From assembly GCA_965178655.1 (NCBI GenBank), contig OZ238266.1:434001-498000 (forward strand): a stretch of 64,000 bases of DNA, written 5' to 3'. The notes under the pieces are model-generated. The model did no database searches and was not told where the DNA came from. It worked only from the letters and a program-made list of their open reading frames with translations. Below are positions 9,415-17,165 of the stretch, one piece after another; positions within the stretch are counted from its first letter, which is position 1; every line of letters begins with the position of its first letter. Made by a program: the position numbers and the translations under genes. Source of the stretch: GCA-2733415 sp965178655. Lineage in GTDB: Bacteria > Bacteroidota > Bacteroidia > Flavobacteriales > Flavobacteriaceae.

Positions 9415-9535
9415 AATATTTATTGTGTGTCGAGCAAAAATATAATTTTTCTACTAATATTACCGCTATTGTTTTAATATTTTTCAATAATTTGCAAACC
9501 GCTAATTTACACAACCGTTTTAGCACGTTTTTAGT

Positions 9536-10615
9536 ATGGTATTGCAACAGATTTCTTTATTAAATTATAAAAATTTTGAATCTATCTCTTTTGATTTTGA
9601 TGAAAAAATAAATTGTTTCGTAGGAAATAATGGTGTTGGAAAAACAAATGTATTAGACGCTGTTTACCACCTATCATACGGTAAAAGCTACTTTAACCCT
9701 ATTGCCTCTCAAAACATTAATCACAATGCAGATTTTTTTGTAGTAGATGGAAATTACCAAAAAGCAGATAGAAACGAAAAAGTGGTTGTTAGCTTAAAAA
9801 AAAATCAGAAAAAAATAATTAAACGAAACGGAAAGGCTTATGATCGTTTTTCTGAGCACATTGGTTTTTTACCCCTAGTAATTATCTCTCCTGCAGATAA
9901 CGATTTAATTAGCGAAGGTAGTGACACTAGGCGCAAGTTTTTAGACAGCATCATATCTCAGTCTAACAAAACATACCTTACAACTCTAATAAACTACAAC
10001 AAAATACTAAGCCAGCGGAACGCTCTTTTAAAGTATTTTGCCGCCAATAGCACATTTAACCCTGATACTATTGCTGTATATAATGAGCAACTTATCGAAT
10101 TAGGAAATATTATTTTTAAGACTAGAGCCGCTTTTATTGAAGGCTTTACTCCTATCTTTTTAGAAAAACATCGCGCTATTAGCAATAATAATGAGCAGGT
10201 TACTTTAAATTATAAAAGTCAGCTTCATGACACTAACTTTGAAGCCTTACTAAAAAATAATATTCAAAAAGATAGAATTGTACAATACACTACTTTTGGC
10301 ACACATAAGGATGATTTACTTTTCGGACTCTCTACACACCCTATTAAAAAATTTGGAAGCCAGGGACAACAAAAGTCTTTTCTAATTGCCTTAAAATTAG
10401 CCCAGTTTGAATTCTTAAAACAGCAATCTGGAGTGACTCCTATTCTGTTATTAGATGATATTTTTGATAAATTAGATGAAGAACGTGTTGAACAGTTAAT
10501 TGCTTTAGTTAACAACGATAATTTTGGACAATTATTTATTTCCGATACACATGCAGAACGTACAGAACGTATTATAAAAAAAACCAACCAAAGCTACCAA
10601 CTGTTTAAATTATAA
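9536..10615 (+). CDS. recF: DNA replication and repair protein RecF
   Basis: 359 residues, the usual length. The Walker A motif GNNGVGKT is at residues 30-37 directly after the first ABC-type strand. The signature region GSQGQQKSFLIALKLA and the Walker B PILLLDDIFDKLDEER are clear, followed by the D-loop/His switch QLFISDTHAERTE. RecF is an SMC-like ATPase that acts with RecO and RecR to load RecA at gaps; recR is also in this window at about 21.5-22.1 kb. The next gene begins 3 bases downstream. The ATG at 9536 gives the conserved N terminus (LLNYKNFES). Confidence 0.97.
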   Translation: MVLQQISLLNYKNFESISFDFDEKINCFVGNNGVGKTNVLDAVYHLSYGKSYFNPIASQNINHNADFFVVDGNYQKADRNEKVVVSLKKNQKKIIKRNGKAYDRFSEHIGFLPLVIISPADNDLISEGSDTRRKFLDSIISQSNKTYLTTLINYNKILSQRNALLKYFAANSTFNPDTIAVYNEQLIELGNIIFKTRAAFIEGFTPIFLEKHRAISNNNEQVTLNYKSQLHDTNFEALLKNNIQKDRIVQYTTFGTHKDDLLFGLSTHPIKKFGSQGQQKSFLIALKLAQFEFLKQQSGVTPILLLDDIFDKLDEERVEQLIALVNNDNFGQLFISDTHAERTERIIKKTNQSYQLFKL

Positions 10616-10618
10616 CCA

Positions 10619-11035
10619 ATGAAGTATACCTACATATTATTAATCTTAATTATAAGCAGCTGTAATAGCAAAATCAACATAGTTACGCCGCAATTATTAA
10701 ACGGACATTGGGAGATTGAACATGTAGTTACTAGCACAGACAAAACTATTCAATATGGCATAAATAGTACCGTAGATTTTTACTATCTTGACAAAAACAA
10801 TAGTGGCTATTTAAAAAAGTTAAAAGTAAGCTTTAGCGGAGACTACAAGAGTAATCCATTACAAAACAAGATTTTAGTGGCTAGTAACAACAATAATTAC
10901 TACCTTAAAACTATAACTGATATGGATACGCTACAAATGAATATTATTAGCTTAACAGAACAAAAACTAGTCTTGCAAAACAAGGAAGGCGCTTTGTTTT
11001 ATTACAATAAACACGAACCCTTTAACTACAAATAA
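10619..11035 (+). CDS. Small lipoprotein between recF and DUF721 gene
   Basis: 138 residues. The N terminus MKYTYILLILIISSCNSK is a lipoprotein signal with Cys15 in the lipobox (IISSC). The mature part (NGHWEIEHVV... DTLQMNIISLTEQKLVLQNKEG) has the strand pattern of lipocalin-like domains common in Bacteroidota lipoproteins, so it is probably attached to a periplasm-facing membrane leaflet. It sits between recF and a DciA-like gene, with 3 bases on the 5' side and a TAATG overlap on the 3' side. This places it in the recF operon even though a role in DNA metabolism is unlikely. Function unknown. Confidence 0.75.
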   Translation: MKYTYILLILIISSCNSKINIVTPQLLNGHWEIEHVVTSTDKTIQYGINSTVDFYYLDKNNSGYLKKLKVSFSGDYKSNPLQNKILVASNNNNYYLKTITDMDTLQMNIISLTEQKLVLQNKEGALFYYNKHEPFNYK

Positions 11036-11331
11036 TGGCAAAGAGAACTAATGAAAACTTGAGCATTTCTGATGCACTCAAAGGTTTTATAAAAGAGCAT
11101 AATCTAGATAAAGGATTAACCAAAGTAGATGCCGAAAACGCATGGTATGCTGTAATGGGAAAATCTATTGAAGTATATACTAACAGTGTAGAACTTAGAA
11201 ATACAACATTAATTATTAGGTTAAGTTCTGCGCCATTACGACAAGAACTTAGTTACGGAAAGTCTAAAATAATAGCGCTCATTAATGCGCACTTAAAACA
11301 AGAGGTTGTTAAAGAAATTTTACTGGCATAA
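11035..11331 (+). CDS. DUF721 (DciA-like) protein
   Basis: 98 residues. The pattern SISDALKGFIKEHNL...W..VMG...Y...V.L.N..L.I.L.SAPLRQEL is that of DUF721, the family of the replicative-helicase loader/operator DciA. In Bacteroidota these short versions consist of the KH-like domain only. The link to recF fits a role in replication or repair. The start codon overlaps the upstream stop (TAATG). A strong terminator begins 25 bases after its stop, ending the recF operon. Confidence 0.85.
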   Translation: MAKRTNENLSISDALKGFIKEHNLDKGLTKVDAENAWYAVMGKSIEVYTNSVELRNTTLIIRLSSAPLRQELSYGKSKIIALINAHLKQEVVKEILLA

Positions 11332-11350
11332 ACGTCTGTAAATCGCATAA

Positions 11351-11378
11351 AAAAAGCCACGCATGCGTGGCTTTTTTT
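11351..11378. terminator. Rho-independent terminator after the recF operon (bidirectional)
   Basis: A perfect palindrome GCCACGCATGCGTGGC (11356-11371) has five or more A before and seven T after. It ends the recF-lipoprotein-DUF721 operon. Because it is symmetric, it can also serve the convergent endonuclease gene whose stop codon lies at 11377. Confidence 0.9.
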
Positions 11379-12219
11379 ATATATCAAATCGAGTTTCAAT
11401 TCTCTTGTAAACCATTCCTTTTTCAGGACTAGACCTTTCCTTGTCTGTCTCAAACACTCCTTTAAACTTATATAAAACGAATCCTAAATTATCTTTACTC
11501 CTAGGAAATACTATTCTTTTAACTTTACTATCAATTGAATCTTTATAATATGTATCTTTTTTACCTTCTATTTTACACTTTTCGATGATCGTTTTTCCAT
11601 CTTCAGTTATCTTATTGTCCCAATCGGCATTTTTATAAAATTTTGGGAACCAAAGATTATGATTTTCATACACTTTGCTTTTAAACCAAGCACGCTGAAC
11701 ACCTTTATAATTTTGCCCTAAACAATTACTCGCATCTAAAATTGTTCTAAAAGAGGGATTCTCTTCTACATCTAAATATCCTTTTTTTCTATAAAAATCA
11801 GGATTGAATTCTTTTTCCAAATCCCAAGGTTCAAAGGTCTTGTTTTTTATTCCCTCTTTTCGTAAATTCTTTATCTTTTCAACTATATTATCTATTTGCT
11901 CATTTATGAAACTAATATCATTAGTGATTTTAATTCGTTCAATTCTATGATTTGTAGCTTGAATTATATCGGCTTCTCGACTTATGTCTAATTCTTTTTG
12001 TTTATTATGAAAAGGTTCATCAATTTCAATATGTAACTTAAATTGGTGGAAAAACATATCAGTCAATGCATGTCCGTTTGGCCTACTTACAAATTGCTGA
12101 GTCGTAAATTTTATGTCGGTAGTATTTATTCCATGCCAAATTCGAGTAACCACATAGTTTTCAAAATTCTTTTTATTAGTTTTTGAAATTTGTTTGATAA
12201 TATATTCTAATTCTGTCAA
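11377..12219 (-). CDS. PvuRts1I/AbaSI-like modification-dependent restriction endonuclease
   Basis: 280 residues. The N-terminal part has FENYVVTRIWHGIN, QQFVSRPNG and ALTDMFFHQFKLHIEIDEPFHN. The last carries a Vsr/PD-(D/E)xK-like catalytic set (Asp54, Glu65, Asp67/Glu68, His71). The C-terminal part (NCLGQNYKGVQRAW, LWFPKFYKNADWDN, NLGFVLYKFKGVFE) matches my recollection of the SRA-like base-reading domain of PvuRts1I and AbaSI, enzymes that cut DNA containing (glucosyl)hydroxymethylcytosine. Both halves are present at normal family length (~290), so it is likely active. The probable role is defence against phages with modified cytosine. It lies 77 bases after the small upstream gene in the same direction, as an accessory insertion between the recF operon and ndk. 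Confidence 0.78.
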   Translation of the reverse strand: MTELEYIIKQISKTNKKNFENYVVTRIWHGINTTDIKFTTQQFVSRPNGHALTDMFFHQFKLHIEIDEPFHNKQKELDISREADIIQATNHRIERIKITNDISFINEQIDNIVEKIKNLRKEGIKNKTFEPWDLEKEFNPDFYRKKGYLDVEENPSFRTILDASNCLGQNYKGVQRAWFKSKVYENHNLWFPKFYKNADWDNKITEDGKTIIEKCKIEGKKDTYYKDSIDSKVKRIVFPRSKDNLGFVLYKFKGVFETDKERSSPEKGMVYKRIETRFDI

Positions 12220-12296
12220 TTTATGTCTTTTTTTTTAAGAGCAACAACTTAGTTTATAGACGGTTTTTTTTTACAAACAAAAATCACTCTTTACAT

Positions 12297-12614
12297 TTAT
12301 TCAAATATTATTTTCATCTTTCCAATCGACAAGTTATTTTTTTTCATTGCCTCATCAATGGCATCCTGATATCCTTTTGGGCCAGACCCAAAACCCTCTG
12401 TTGCACCATTTAAGTATTGCACAACATGCTTGTAACCCATTTTAACTGAACCTTCAGTTGTAGGGTTATTTGCTTCATCCATATTTTCATTCACATGGTC
12501 GGCGGCTTCTTTGCATATACTATTCCAATCTCTATTTTTGTAATGTTTGATTGCATATTCAATACAGAATAGTTGTTCTTGGTAACTCCATTTGTGTTCC
12601 TTTTTTTTAGCCAT
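12297..12614 (-). CDS. Small protein next to the restriction enzyme; resembles an HNH-associated domain
   Basis: 105 residues from the ATG at 12614 (MAKKKEHKWSY). A longer reading from a GTG at 12731 adds 39 residues that do not look coding. The sequence has EQLFCIEYAIKHYKN followed by TEGSVKMGYKHVVQYL, then GFGSGPKGYQDAIDEA. This order (helical EL-x2-A-x2-Y start, SVxMKxxN-x3-L helix, GxGxGGKxxxxxWEE end) resembles the N-terminal domain often fused to HNH restriction endonucleases, here without the nuclease. It is probably DNA-binding or a partner of the adjacent endonuclease. No stop or frameshift indicates a truncated HNH gene. Assignment is by pattern only. Confidence 0.6.
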   Translation of the reverse strand: MAKKKEHKWSYQEQLFCIEYAIKHYKNRDWNSICKEAADHVNENMDEANNPTTEGSVKMGYKHVVQYLNGATEGFGSGPKGYQDAIDEAMKKNNLSIGKMKIIFE

Positions 12615-12977
12615 AACCTTTTTATATTTTATTTTTATTGATTCACAATAAATGTCACATAATATGCATTTAAATGTGTATTGTATTTCACTCTTAAGTG
12701 TTTTTAGACCGGTACCTATCCTTTTTAACACTTCCTAACGGACTTCTCGTATTTCACCCAGACTATAGGGGGAATTATAACGATAAGTCTGTTTCAATTC
12801 AAAGGTATGCTTTTTATATGAAATCTTTAAAACGCTAACTAAAAAACCCTATATCAAATTAATGCTATAGGGAATTATTATGTACGCTAAAAAGCGAAAA
12901 ATCTTATGAGGAGGTTATAACTATTTTATAACAAACAACCTCTGTATATTAAAATCTCTTAGGCTATCGTCCTACGA
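12615..12977. other. 363-bp gap without a firm gene
   Basis: The stretch between the small restriction-associated gene and ndk has no long ORF. It holds (a) a 47-codon plus-strand frame, 12698-12838, described separately; (b) an inverted repeat CCCTATA (12847-12853) / TATAGGG (12866-12872); and (c) GAGGTT/AACCTC and GTTATAA/TTATAAC inverted repeats around 12911-12942. The last may act as a weak terminator or be a relic of insertion. The region is more disordered than normal intergenic DNA here and marks the edge of the accessory endonuclease insertion. Confidence 0.5.
12698..12838 (+). pseudogene. Possible coding remnant (47 codons)
   Basis: From GTG 12698 to TAA 12836-12838 a plus-strand frame reads as a plausible polypeptide (it includes LTLPNGLLVFHPDYRG and SIQRYAFYMKSLKR). 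No start signal is evident, and it partly overlaps the upstream flank of the minus-strand small gene. It may be the C-terminal remnant of a gene displaced when the endonuclease pair was inserted, or chance. The family is not recognised. Confidence 0.25.
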
Positions 12978-13397
12978 TTAAAACATTTCTCTTCCTGAAA
13001 AATGAAAAGCACCTTCAATAGCAGCATTTTCATCGCTATCAGAACCGTGTACTGCATTTTCGCCAATAGAAGTTGCATATAATTTTCTGATAGTTCCTTC
13101 TGCAGCTTCTGCAGGGTTTGTTGCGCCAATTAAAGTTCTAAAGTCTTCAACTGCGTTATCTTTTTCTAAGATTGCTGCAACAATTGGTCCGCGAGTCATA
13201 AACTCAACTAATTCCCCAAAGAAAGGTCTTTCGTTGTGTACTGCATAAAAAGCTTCAGCATCTGCTGTAGTCATTTGTGTTAATTTTAACGACACAATTT
13301 TAAATCCTGCTGCGTTAATTTTTCCTAAAATTGCTCCGATGTGTCCGTTTTCAACGCCATCAGGCTTTATCATAGTAAATGTTCTATTTGTTGCCAT
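12978..13397 (-). CDS. ndk: Nucleoside-diphosphate kinase
   Basis: 139 residues, full length. The start is FTMIKPDGVENGHIG, and the active-site box ENAVHGSDS contains the phosphorylated His117. It transfers the gamma phosphate from ATP to other nucleoside diphosphates via the phosphohistidine. It is expressed as a single gene: a strong Bacteroidota promoter lies immediately upstream (13455-13426), and the next gene upstream, across that promoter, ends at 13475. Confidence 0.97.
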   Translation of the reverse strand: MATNRTFTMIKPDGVENGHIGAILGKINAAGFKIVSLKLTQMTTADAEAFYAVHNERPFFGELVEFMTRGPIVAAILEKDNAVEDFRTLIGATNPAEAAEGTIRKLYATSIGENAVHGSDSDENAAIEGAFHFSGREMF

Positions 13398-13425
13398 TGT
13401 ATTCTATATTTTTAAAAATGTTGTG

Positions 13426-13455
13426 CAAAAGTAACTATTTTCAATAGTTACACAA
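13426..13455 (-). promoter_or_regulatory. ndk promoter with internal 21-bp palindrome
   Basis: On the minus strand, TTG (13455-13453), a 19-bp spacer and TACTTTTG (13433-13426) match the Bacteroidota consensus TTG-N17-23-TAnnTTTG. The spacer is almost filled by the perfect inverted repeat GTAACTATT-TTC-AATAGTTAC (13431-13451), which overlaps the -7 element and would suit a repressor. The ndk ATG is 29 bases downstream. Confidence 0.7.
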
Positions 13456-13474
13456 CTATGTTTTCTATTTTATA

Positions 13475-14314
13475 TTATTGACGGTTACTGCGTACTAATC
13501 TCATACCATAAAATTTATGTGTATTTCCTGGTAATGTAGCTACCTTATTAGATATTCTACAAAATACAGTTTTACTGTCCCATGACCCTCCTTTAACGAT
13601 ACGTTTTTCACCACGTAAAGGTCCTGTAACACTTTCATCTGTTTGAATACCTGCGTTTAATGCTTTAAAATAATCTTTATCATAAAAGTTCCAACACCAT
13701 TCCCATACATTACCTGTTAAATCATAAATACCCAATTCATTAGCGTATTTTGTACCATAAGCATGTGGTCTAGCGCCACTATTTTCTAAATTCCAAGCAA
13801 TAAATTTTGTTTCATTTGAACCCGAAAACTTATATCCTTTTGCTTTTACTCCTCCACGAGCTGCAAACTCCCATTCTGCCTCTGTTGGTAAACGGAATCC
13901 GTTGGCGTTAAAATTGCACACATAGCGAGGACCAGACTTAGAATAAGCTTTTTTTAAGCCTTGCTTTTCACTAAGCCAATTACAATATTCTATAGCTTCT
14001 TCCCAAGTAATGTTTGTAATAGGAAAATCATTATGCCAACCCCAATCTTGTTTTGGAGGCATTGTAGCTTTAGTAGCCGCAACATATTCCTTCCATTCCC
14101 AAACTGTAACTTCAAATTTACTCATTAAAAATGATTGTACTGTAACAGTAACCTGAGGTTTCTCGTCTTTTTCTGCTTGTGTATCTTTAAGAATAGCTCC
14201 TAGCTGAAAAGTACCGCCATCTACAGCAACCATTTCTGGCCATTCAGATGAAGTTTTTTGAGCAAAAGAAAAGGTACTTATTAATAATAAGACTGTTAGC
14301 GTAATATTTTTCAT
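13475..14314 (-). CDS. Exported FGE/SUMF1-domain protein
   Basis: 279 residues. A Sec signal peptide (MKNITLTVLLLISTFSFAQ, cleavage after Ala18 or Gln19) is followed by one formylglycine-generating-enzyme-like domain: MVAVDGGTFQLGA, FEVTVWEWKEYV, NITWEEAIEYCNWLS, FRLPTEAEWEFAARGG, LTGNVWEWCWNFYD and RIVKGGSWD. The fold is shared with gliding proteins GldJ/GldK, but the length and lack of extra domains argue against those. Copper-ligand cysteines of true sulfatase-activating enzymes are not evident, so this is probably a structural or carbohydrate-binding periplasmic protein. Its promoter region holds a TAATTTTG -7 element (14346-14339), and it stands alone between ndk and the divergent nrnA-like gene. 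Confidence 0.85.
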   Translation of the reverse strand: MKNITLTVLLLISTFSFAQKTSSEWPEMVAVDGGTFQLGAILKDTQAEKDEKPQVTVTVQSFLMSKFEVTVWEWKEYVAATKATMPPKQDWGWHNDFPITNITWEEAIEYCNWLSEKQGLKKAYSKSGPRYVCNFNANGFRLPTEAEWEFAARGGVKAKGYKFSGSNETKFIAWNLENSGARPHAYGTKYANELGIYDLTGNVWEWCWNFYDKDYFKALNAGIQTDESVTGPLRGEKRIVKGGSWDSKTVFCRISNKVATLPGNTHKFYGMRLVRSNRQ

Positions 14315-14467
14315 TTTTTAGTGTATTTAAATTCTCGGCAAAATTACTCTTTTTATGTGAAGAATTAGATGTCGTGTTAATAAAAACATAAATTAATTGG
14401 TTTTTAAACATATTAAGTCTTATAATTTGCTACTTATTTTTAACCTTTACTTATATTCGCAAACAGT

Positions 14468-15481
14468 ATGACAACAAAGGATATTACAACTACAAAGGCA
14501 TTAATACAAAATGCCCAGAATATAATTATTACATGCCACAAAGGGCCTGATGGCGATGCTATTGGATCATCGCTTGCATTGTGCCTGTATTTAAAAAAAC
14601 TAGGTAAAAACGTACGTGTTATTGCACCAGATGCTTTTCCTTATTTTTTAAATTGGCTACCAGAAAGTGATTCAATATTACTATATGACAGTCAAAAAGA
14701 CGAATGCGATGCCCTTATAACAGCTGCTGATTTAATATTTACCTTAGATTTTAACGCTTTGCACCGTACAGGAGATTTGCAATTTATCTTAAAAGATGCT
14801 TCTGCAGATTTTATTATGATTGATCACCATCAGCAACCAGATGACTATGCCAAAATAACGTATTCTGACACCTCTATTTGCGCTACCTGCCAGATGATTT
14901 ATCATTTTATAGAATACTTAGGTGATACAGATAAAATTGACACCGATATTGCCGCCTGTATTTATACTGGAATAATGACCGATACTGGTTCTTTTAGATT
15001 TAGATCTACAACCAGCACTACACATAGAGTTATTGCTAATTTAATTGACTTAGGGCTTGACAACGCCAAGATTCACCAAAACGTATATGATAGTAACTCA
15101 TACAATCGTTTACAATTACTAGGTAAATCATTAAATAACCTTGTTCAAATACCAGAGTTAAATACAGCATATATATCACTTTCTGCATCAGAAATGCAAG
15201 CGTTTAATGCTCAAAAAGGAGATACTGAAGGAGTTGTAAATTATGCCTTATCATTAAACGGAATAAAGTTAGCAGCAATTTTTAAAGAAGACCACAATAG
15301 TGGGTTGGTAAAAATGTCTTTCCGATCAAAAGGAGATTTCTCTGTAAATGAATTTGCAAGAACTCATTTTAATGGTGGCGGACACACCAATGCTGCAGGT
15401 GCGGCAACTACAGAATCATTACAAGATACCATTGCAAAATTTAAAAAAGTATTACCAGACTATAAAAACGTTTTAGCATAA
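14468..15481 (+). CDS. DHH-family phosphoesterase (NrnA-like oligoribonuclease/pAp phosphatase)
   Basis: 337 residues. The DHH domain has CHKGPDGDAIGSSLAL (motif I), FNALHRTG (motif II) and MIDHHQQP with Asp119-His120-His121 (motif III). The DHHA1 domain ends in FNGGGHTNAAGAA (GGGHxxAxG, Gly303 onward). This arrangement and length are those of NrnA, which degrades nano-RNA and dephosphorylates 3'-phosphoadenosine 5'-phosphate. Its stop overlaps the gldI start (TAATG), and the nrnA-gldI-PPIase order is a conserved flavobacterial operon. Confidence 0.92.
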   Translation: MTTKDITTTKALIQNAQNIIITCHKGPDGDAIGSSLALCLYLKKLGKNVRVIAPDAFPYFLNWLPESDSILLYDSQKDECDALITAADLIFTLDFNALHRTGDLQFILKDASADFIMIDHHQQPDDYAKITYSDTSICATCQMIYHFIEYLGDTDKIDTDIAACIYTGIMTDTGSFRFRSTTSTTHRVIANLIDLGLDNAKIHQNVYDSNSYNRLQLLGKSLNNLVQIPELNTAYISLSASEMQAFNAQKGDTEGVVNYALSLNGIKLAAIFKEDHNSGLVKMSFRSKGDFSVNEFARTHFNGGGHTNAAGAATTESLQDTIAKFKKVLPDYKNVLA

Positions 15482-16023
15482 TGAAAAACTGTAGTATTTT
15501 ATTTCTTATATTGCTTTGCTTTTCATGTAAAGAACCACAAGCACGAAAACCTGTTAGCATACGCTCTGGGGCATCTTTATCGCAATCTATTGAGCGAACT
15601 AAGGTGTATTTAGAAAAAGAGCAAGTTCAAATAAAAAACTACATTAAGCAAGATAGCCTACATACCTATATTAATAGCAATTCTGGATTTTGGTATACTT
15701 GGATAAACAAGAACAGTAACAATGTAACCCCTGCTAAATTTGGCGATAAAATAACATATACCTATACCATAAGCGATTTAAATAATAATAACATCTATAG
15801 CTATGATGATATTGGCGTAAAACAAAGTTATATTGATCAAGAAAGTAATATTATAGAAGGCCTTAGGCAAGCGTTAAAACTATTAAAGCCTAACGAAGAA
15901 ATGCAATTTATTTTCCCTTCACAATTGGCCTATGGATACCGAGGAGACACGCATAAAATAACGCCAAACACCGCTATTATTTGTACTATAAAAACATTAT
16001 CAATCACCCCTAATAATAACTAA
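15481..16023 (+). CDS. gldI: Gliding motility-associated FKBP-type peptidyl-prolyl isomerase lipoprotein GldI
   Basis: 180 residues. Lipoprotein signal ending at Cys16 (LLCFSC). The mature part begins with an Arg/Ser/Glu-rich helical region (ARKPVSIRSG...SIERTKVYLEKE) and ends in an FKBP domain (FGDKITYTYTISDL, IEGLRQALKLLKPNEEMQFIFPSQLAYGY, ITPNTAIICTIKTL). This combination is characteristic of GldI, a lipoprotein needed for gliding and type IX secretion in flavobacteria, probably as a folding factor at the cell envelope. It overlaps nrnA by 1 base and is followed after 5 bases by another isomerase. A T9SS cargo gene at 22-25 kb fits a functioning T9SS. Confidence 0.9.
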   Translation: MKNCSILFLILLCFSCKEPQARKPVSIRSGASLSQSIERTKVYLEKEQVQIKNYIKQDSLHTYINSNSGFWYTWINKNSNNVTPAKFGDKITYTYTISDLNNNNIYSYDDIGVKQSYIDQESNIIEGLRQALKLLKPNEEMQFIFPSQLAYGYRGDTHKITPNTAIICTIKTLSITPNNN

Positions 16024-16028
16024 ATAAA

Positions 16029-17114
16029 ATGAAAAAAATGAAATTACTAATATTATCTTTATTCTTTGCTGTTACTGCTTGTAATGAGCAATACCCCGAT
16101 TTAAATGACGGTATTTATGCCGAATTTACCACAAACAAAGGAACAATTGTTTGTCAGCTAGAGTTTGAAAAAACACCTATAACCGTAGCTAACTTTATTG
16201 CCTTAGCAGAAGGTACAAACACAATGGTATCTGAAGAACATAAAGGAAAAAATTTTTATGACGGATTAAAGTTTCATAGGGTTATACCTGATTTTATGAT
16301 ACAAGGTGGTTGTCCACAAGGAACCGGAACTGGAAATCCTGGATATAAATTTAAAGATGAATTTAACGACAGCTTAACACACAACAAACCAGGTGTTTTA
16401 TCTATGGCTAACTCCGGACCAAAAACAAACGGAAGTCAGTTTTTTATTACACACAAACAAACGCCATGGTTAAACAATAAGCATACAGTTTTTGGACATT
16501 TAATTTCTGGACAGGATGTAGTTAATACTATTGCTAAAGACGATGTTTTACAATCGGTTAAGATTATCCGAAAAGGAAAAGCAGCAAAGCAGTTTGATGC
16601 CGCTAAAATTTTTAATGACCATTTTTCTGCAGAAAAGGAAGCTATGGCAAAGCAAGAAGCTGCTTTATCAGTATTAAAGAAAGAAGCTACTGATATGTTT
16701 GAATCTTATGCTGATAAAAAAATAACATTAGACTCAGGAACACAGATTGCATACATTGTAAAATCTGGAAATGCAAAACCTGCTATTGGCACAAAAGTAT
16801 TGGTAAATTACGATGGTTACTTTGCTGATGGAAAACTATTTACTTCTAACAATAAAGAATTAGAAACAAAATACAACCTGTACAATCATGTAAAAGATGA
16901 CGCAAAAGGTTATACCCCTGCTGCTATGAAATATAGCCCCGAAGCTAGATTAATACAAGGTTTTAGAGACGGGTTATTACAAATGGCTACTGGTGATAAA
17001 ATTTTAGTATTTATTCCTGCTCACTTAGCGTATGGCGAAAGAGGCTCAGGACCAATACCTCCAAATGCTGATTTAGTTTTTCAGTTAGAAATTGTACCTA
17101 CTCCTACTAAGTAA
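16029..17114 (+). CDS. Cyclophilin-FKBP fusion peptidyl-prolyl isomerase lipoprotein
   Basis: 361 residues. Lipoprotein signal with Cys18 (FAVTAC). Residues about 30-190 form a cyclophilin domain (FYDGLKFHRVIPDFMIQGG, SMANSGPKTNGSQFFITH, HTVFGHLISGQDVV). Residues about 240-361 form an FKBP domain (GTKVLVNYDGYFADGKLF, IQGFRDGLLQMATGDKILVFIPAHLAYG). Two unrelated isomerase folds on one lipid-anchored chain imply a general periplasmic folding factor. It directly follows gldI and is closed by a strong terminator. Confidence 0.92.
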   Translation: MKKMKLLILSLFFAVTACNEQYPDLNDGIYAEFTTNKGTIVCQLEFEKTPITVANFIALAEGTNTMVSEEHKGKNFYDGLKFHRVIPDFMIQGGCPQGTGTGNPGYKFKDEFNDSLTHNKPGVLSMANSGPKTNGSQFFITHKQTPWLNNKHTVFGHLISGQDVVNTIAKDDVLQSVKIIRKGKAAKQFDAAKIFNDHFSAEKEAMAKQEAALSVLKKEATDMFESYADKKITLDSGTQIAYIVKSGNAKPAIGTKVLVNYDGYFADGKLFTSNNKELETKYNLYNHVKDDAKGYTPAAMKYSPEARLIQGFRDGLLQMATGDKILVFIPAHLAYGERGSGPIPPNADLVFQLEIVPTPTK

Positions 17115-17130
17115 TTAGCAGTTAATATGC

Positions 17131-17165
17131 ACAAAAAAAACCACGCAATGCGTGGTTTTTTTTGT
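17131..17165 (+). terminator. Terminator after the nrnA-gldI-PPIase operon
   Basis: The stem-loop AACCACGCAATGCGTGGTT (17139-17157) is preceded by eight A and followed by eight T. It lies 24 bases after the isomerase stop codon and marks the boundary between core genes and the accessory segment that follows. Confidence 0.9.

Noticed and set aside
12615..12731. 39-residue N-terminal extension of the small restriction-associated protein from GTG 12731
   Set aside because: The extra residues are Lys/Ile/Cys-rich with no pattern, and the ATG at 12614 gives a natural start.
12847..12872. CCCTATA/TATAGGG stem as a terminator
   Set aside because: Short A/T-rich stem with a 12-nt loop and no T-run. 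It could be chance.
13475..14314. GldJ or GldK identity for the FGE-domain protein
   Set aside because: Too short (279 residues), not a lipoprotein and not next to gld genes of that cluster.
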